Source: JAQVSH01 sp964451605 (lineage in GTDB: Bacteria; Bacteroidota; Bacteroidia; Bacteroidales; UBA4181). From it: a stretch of DNA of 33,201 nt. A model generated the notes under the pieces. It was not told where the DNA came from, did not search any database, and saw only the letters and a list, made by a program, of their open reading frames with translations. The translations under genes were made by a program, and so were the position numbers. The DNA lies in the NCBI GenBank assembly GCA_964451605.1, contig CAYVJA010000029.1, positions 1 through 33,201 of the forward strand, given 5' to 3'. Each line of letters begins with the position of its first letter. The stretch's first letter is position 1. Below, in pieces: positions 32,087 through 33,201 of the stretch.

Positions 32087-32983
32087 ATGAAAACCACTGC
32101 CCTGTTATGGATTTCGCTGGTTGCAGCTATATTCTTTTGTATGGTTCTGTTAATCACAAGGAGCGTACAACCTAAGGAGCTGGTGCTCCCCAAAGAGGAG
32201 CTGCAGGAGAAGCTGGTGTTACAATCGTTTGGTTTTACCGATTTTCGCATCGATAGTACGTGCCTCAACGCGTTGGACAAAGAGCCGGTAGTATGGTCGG
32301 AATTGACCCGAAGCCCCAAGCTGGTGTTTCGGTTCTCCGAAACCATGTGCGATGTCTGTTATCTAATGGAATTGGAGTTGCTGAAGAGTTACGCATCTGC
32401 CATCGGCATAGAGAATATCGTGGTGCTGGCAACCTTCGAAAGAGAGCGTGACGCCAAGCTCTTCAGAGACCGAAACCATATTCCTTATCACTTCTTTAAC
32501 CTGCCACAGGGAGCGATTAACGCGGAGATTGAAAATTCCGCCTACCCCTATCTCTTTGTTGCCATAGGCGATACGGTAAAGTATTTCTTTATTCCCGAAA
32601 AAAAGGCCCCGGGAATGTCGGAGGAGTACTACAAGCGAATGTGTATGCTCTTCCGGGAAAAAACAGCGGAACAAGAGAACAGCACGCTGATCTTCAATAG
32701 AAAAACCTTCAACCTGGGTACGCTGAAAAGTAAGGAAAAAGTCAAGGTGCCGGTATTTATCCTCAACCGATCCGAAAAAAACTGGGAAATCACCGATGTG
32801 TCGAGCACCTGTGGCTGCACCGCCGTCTCAACCGGTTCAAAGCTGGTTTCGCCCGGAAAATTAGGGGAAATCTGGATCACCTATTCGGCAAAAGAGCCGG
32901 GCGTGTTCTTACAAAAAGTAGCCATCACCTCAACGCACCCAAACAGCCCCCACTACATAGTGATAAAAGGAGCTGTACAATAA
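32087..32983 (+). CDS. Membrane-anchored thioredoxin-like and DUF1573 fusion protein
   Basis: The 298-residue protein has one N-terminal membrane helix (about residues 5-25) and no lipobox. The middle part contains RFSETMCDVCYLMELELL, a CxxC (C88, C91) in the place of a thioredoxin-like active site, followed by NIVVLATFERE. Residues about 200-298 form a DUF1573 domain (NLGTLKSKEKVKVPVFILNRS, then SSTCGCTAV with C242 and C244), an immunoglobulin-like fold found in many Bacteroidetes exported proteins. It could handle disulfides of the adjacent Cys-rich peptide, but this is inference. Module 1 has no such gene, so one copy may serve both modules. Confidence 0.8.
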   Translation: MKTTALLWISLVAAIFFCMVLLITRSVQPKELVLPKEELQEKLVLQSFGFTDFRIDSTCLNALDKEPVVWSELTRSPKLVFRFSETMCDVCYLMELELLKSYASAIGIENIVVLATFERERDAKLFRDRNHIPYHFFNLPQGAINAEIENSAYPYLFVAIGDTVKYFFIPEKKAPGMSEEYYKRMCMLFREKTAEQENSTLIFNRKTFNLGTLKSKEKVKVPVFILNRSEKNWEITDVSSTCGCTAVSTGSKLVSPGKLGEIWITYSAKEPGVFLQKVAITSTHPNSPHYIVIKGAVQ

Positions 32984-33006
32984 AAGAGCTGTAGAAAACA
33001 AAAAGC

Positions 33007-33044
33007 GATGGCGTGATTTGGAAATTCATCCACATCACGCCATC
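33007..33044 (+). terminator. Stem-loop after the DUF1573 gene
   Basis: GATGGCGTGAT (33007-33017) and its exact complement (33034-33044) form an 11-bp stem, 23 bases past the stop. No T-run follows, so termination is uncertain. Confidence 0.5.
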
Positions 33045-33112
33045 ACCCCTCACGCATCAATCAGCAACACCTAAACACTACTGCTTCAAACCAACAGAAA
33101 ACCAATCATTAA

Positions 33113-33200
33113 AGCACTAGAGCACTTGAGCATTAGAGCACTAGAGCACTAGAGCACTAAAGCACTAGAGCACTAGAGCACTAGAGCACTAGAGCACTAA
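33113..33200. repeat. Eleven tandem AGCAYTAG-type octamers at the window end
   Basis: Eleven 8-bp units, mostly AGCACTAG with variants AGCACTTG, AGCATTAG and AGCACTAA, run to the end of the window and probably beyond it. It is the same octamer family as at 5811-5858, 9257-9303, 24172-24256 and 24418-24441. Confidence 0.95.
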
Positions 33201-33201
33201 A

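Noticed and set aside
33113..33200. Regular tandem units as a possible CRISPR array
   Set aside because: The units are 8 bp, contiguous and without spacers; no cas genes are present.

Overview
The window reads as a chromosomal segment of an anaerobic Bacteroidales bacterium. Supporting points are the Bacteroidetes-type promoter boxes (TAnnTTTG at -7, without Shine-Dalgarno sequences), a Nudix-type AraR regulator, inverting GH51/GH2/GH30 secreted glycosidases, DUF5723 and DUF1573 proteins, and 6-bladed beta-propeller lipoproteins next to small exported peptides. The gene style resembles Dysgonomonadaceae/Porphyromonadaceae relatives (Petrimonas, Proteiniphilum), but the genus is a guess.

Layout. 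22-3576: an MFS sugar/nucleoside transporter divergent from a secreted GH51 arabinofuranosidase. 3591-5702: a coding remnant followed by a two-gene ATPase + RloB unit of the AbiL type, an AT-richer defence insertion. 5731-9410: two minus-strand genes (a DUF5723 membrane-associated protein and a YVTN-propeller/di-haem cytochrome lipoprotein) bracketed by inverted copies of an intergenic repeat. 9558-11852: malic enzyme MaeB. 11954-14719: a large secreted MG2/plug-like protein interrupted by 71 Ns. 15222-21552: an L-arabinose operon (sodium symporter, Nudix AraR, araD, araA, araB) closed by a clear terminator. 21756-25916: convergent secreted GH2 and GH30 enzymes, the second with an apparent frameshift in its signal-peptide region. 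26106-32983: two copies of a module made of an exported Cys-containing peptide gene and a beta-propeller lipoprotein gene, separated by an AbiE toxin-antitoxin pair and ending in a thioredoxin-like/DUF1573 gene.

Functionally, the secreted glycosidases (arabinofuranosidase, GH2, GH30) would release arabinose and galactose from arabinan or arabinogalactan. The symporter would import arabinose, and AraA, AraB and AraD would convert it to xylulose 5-phosphate, with AraR sensing the sugar.

The most unusual part is the peptide module. A 507-bp block (promoter, about 300-nt leader with a small ORF, and the first 44 codons) occurs twice with a single mismatch, and is followed abruptly by unrelated Cys-rich C-terminal regions. 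Each peptide gene ends in its own strong hairpin before a diverged beta-propeller lipoprotein gene. This looks like a constant-leader/variable-core cassette. A second theme is a dispersed intergenic repeat family built from octamers (AGCAYTAG) and GC-rich palindromes, which supplies the stop codons of two glycosidase genes and includes a 53-bp palindrome.
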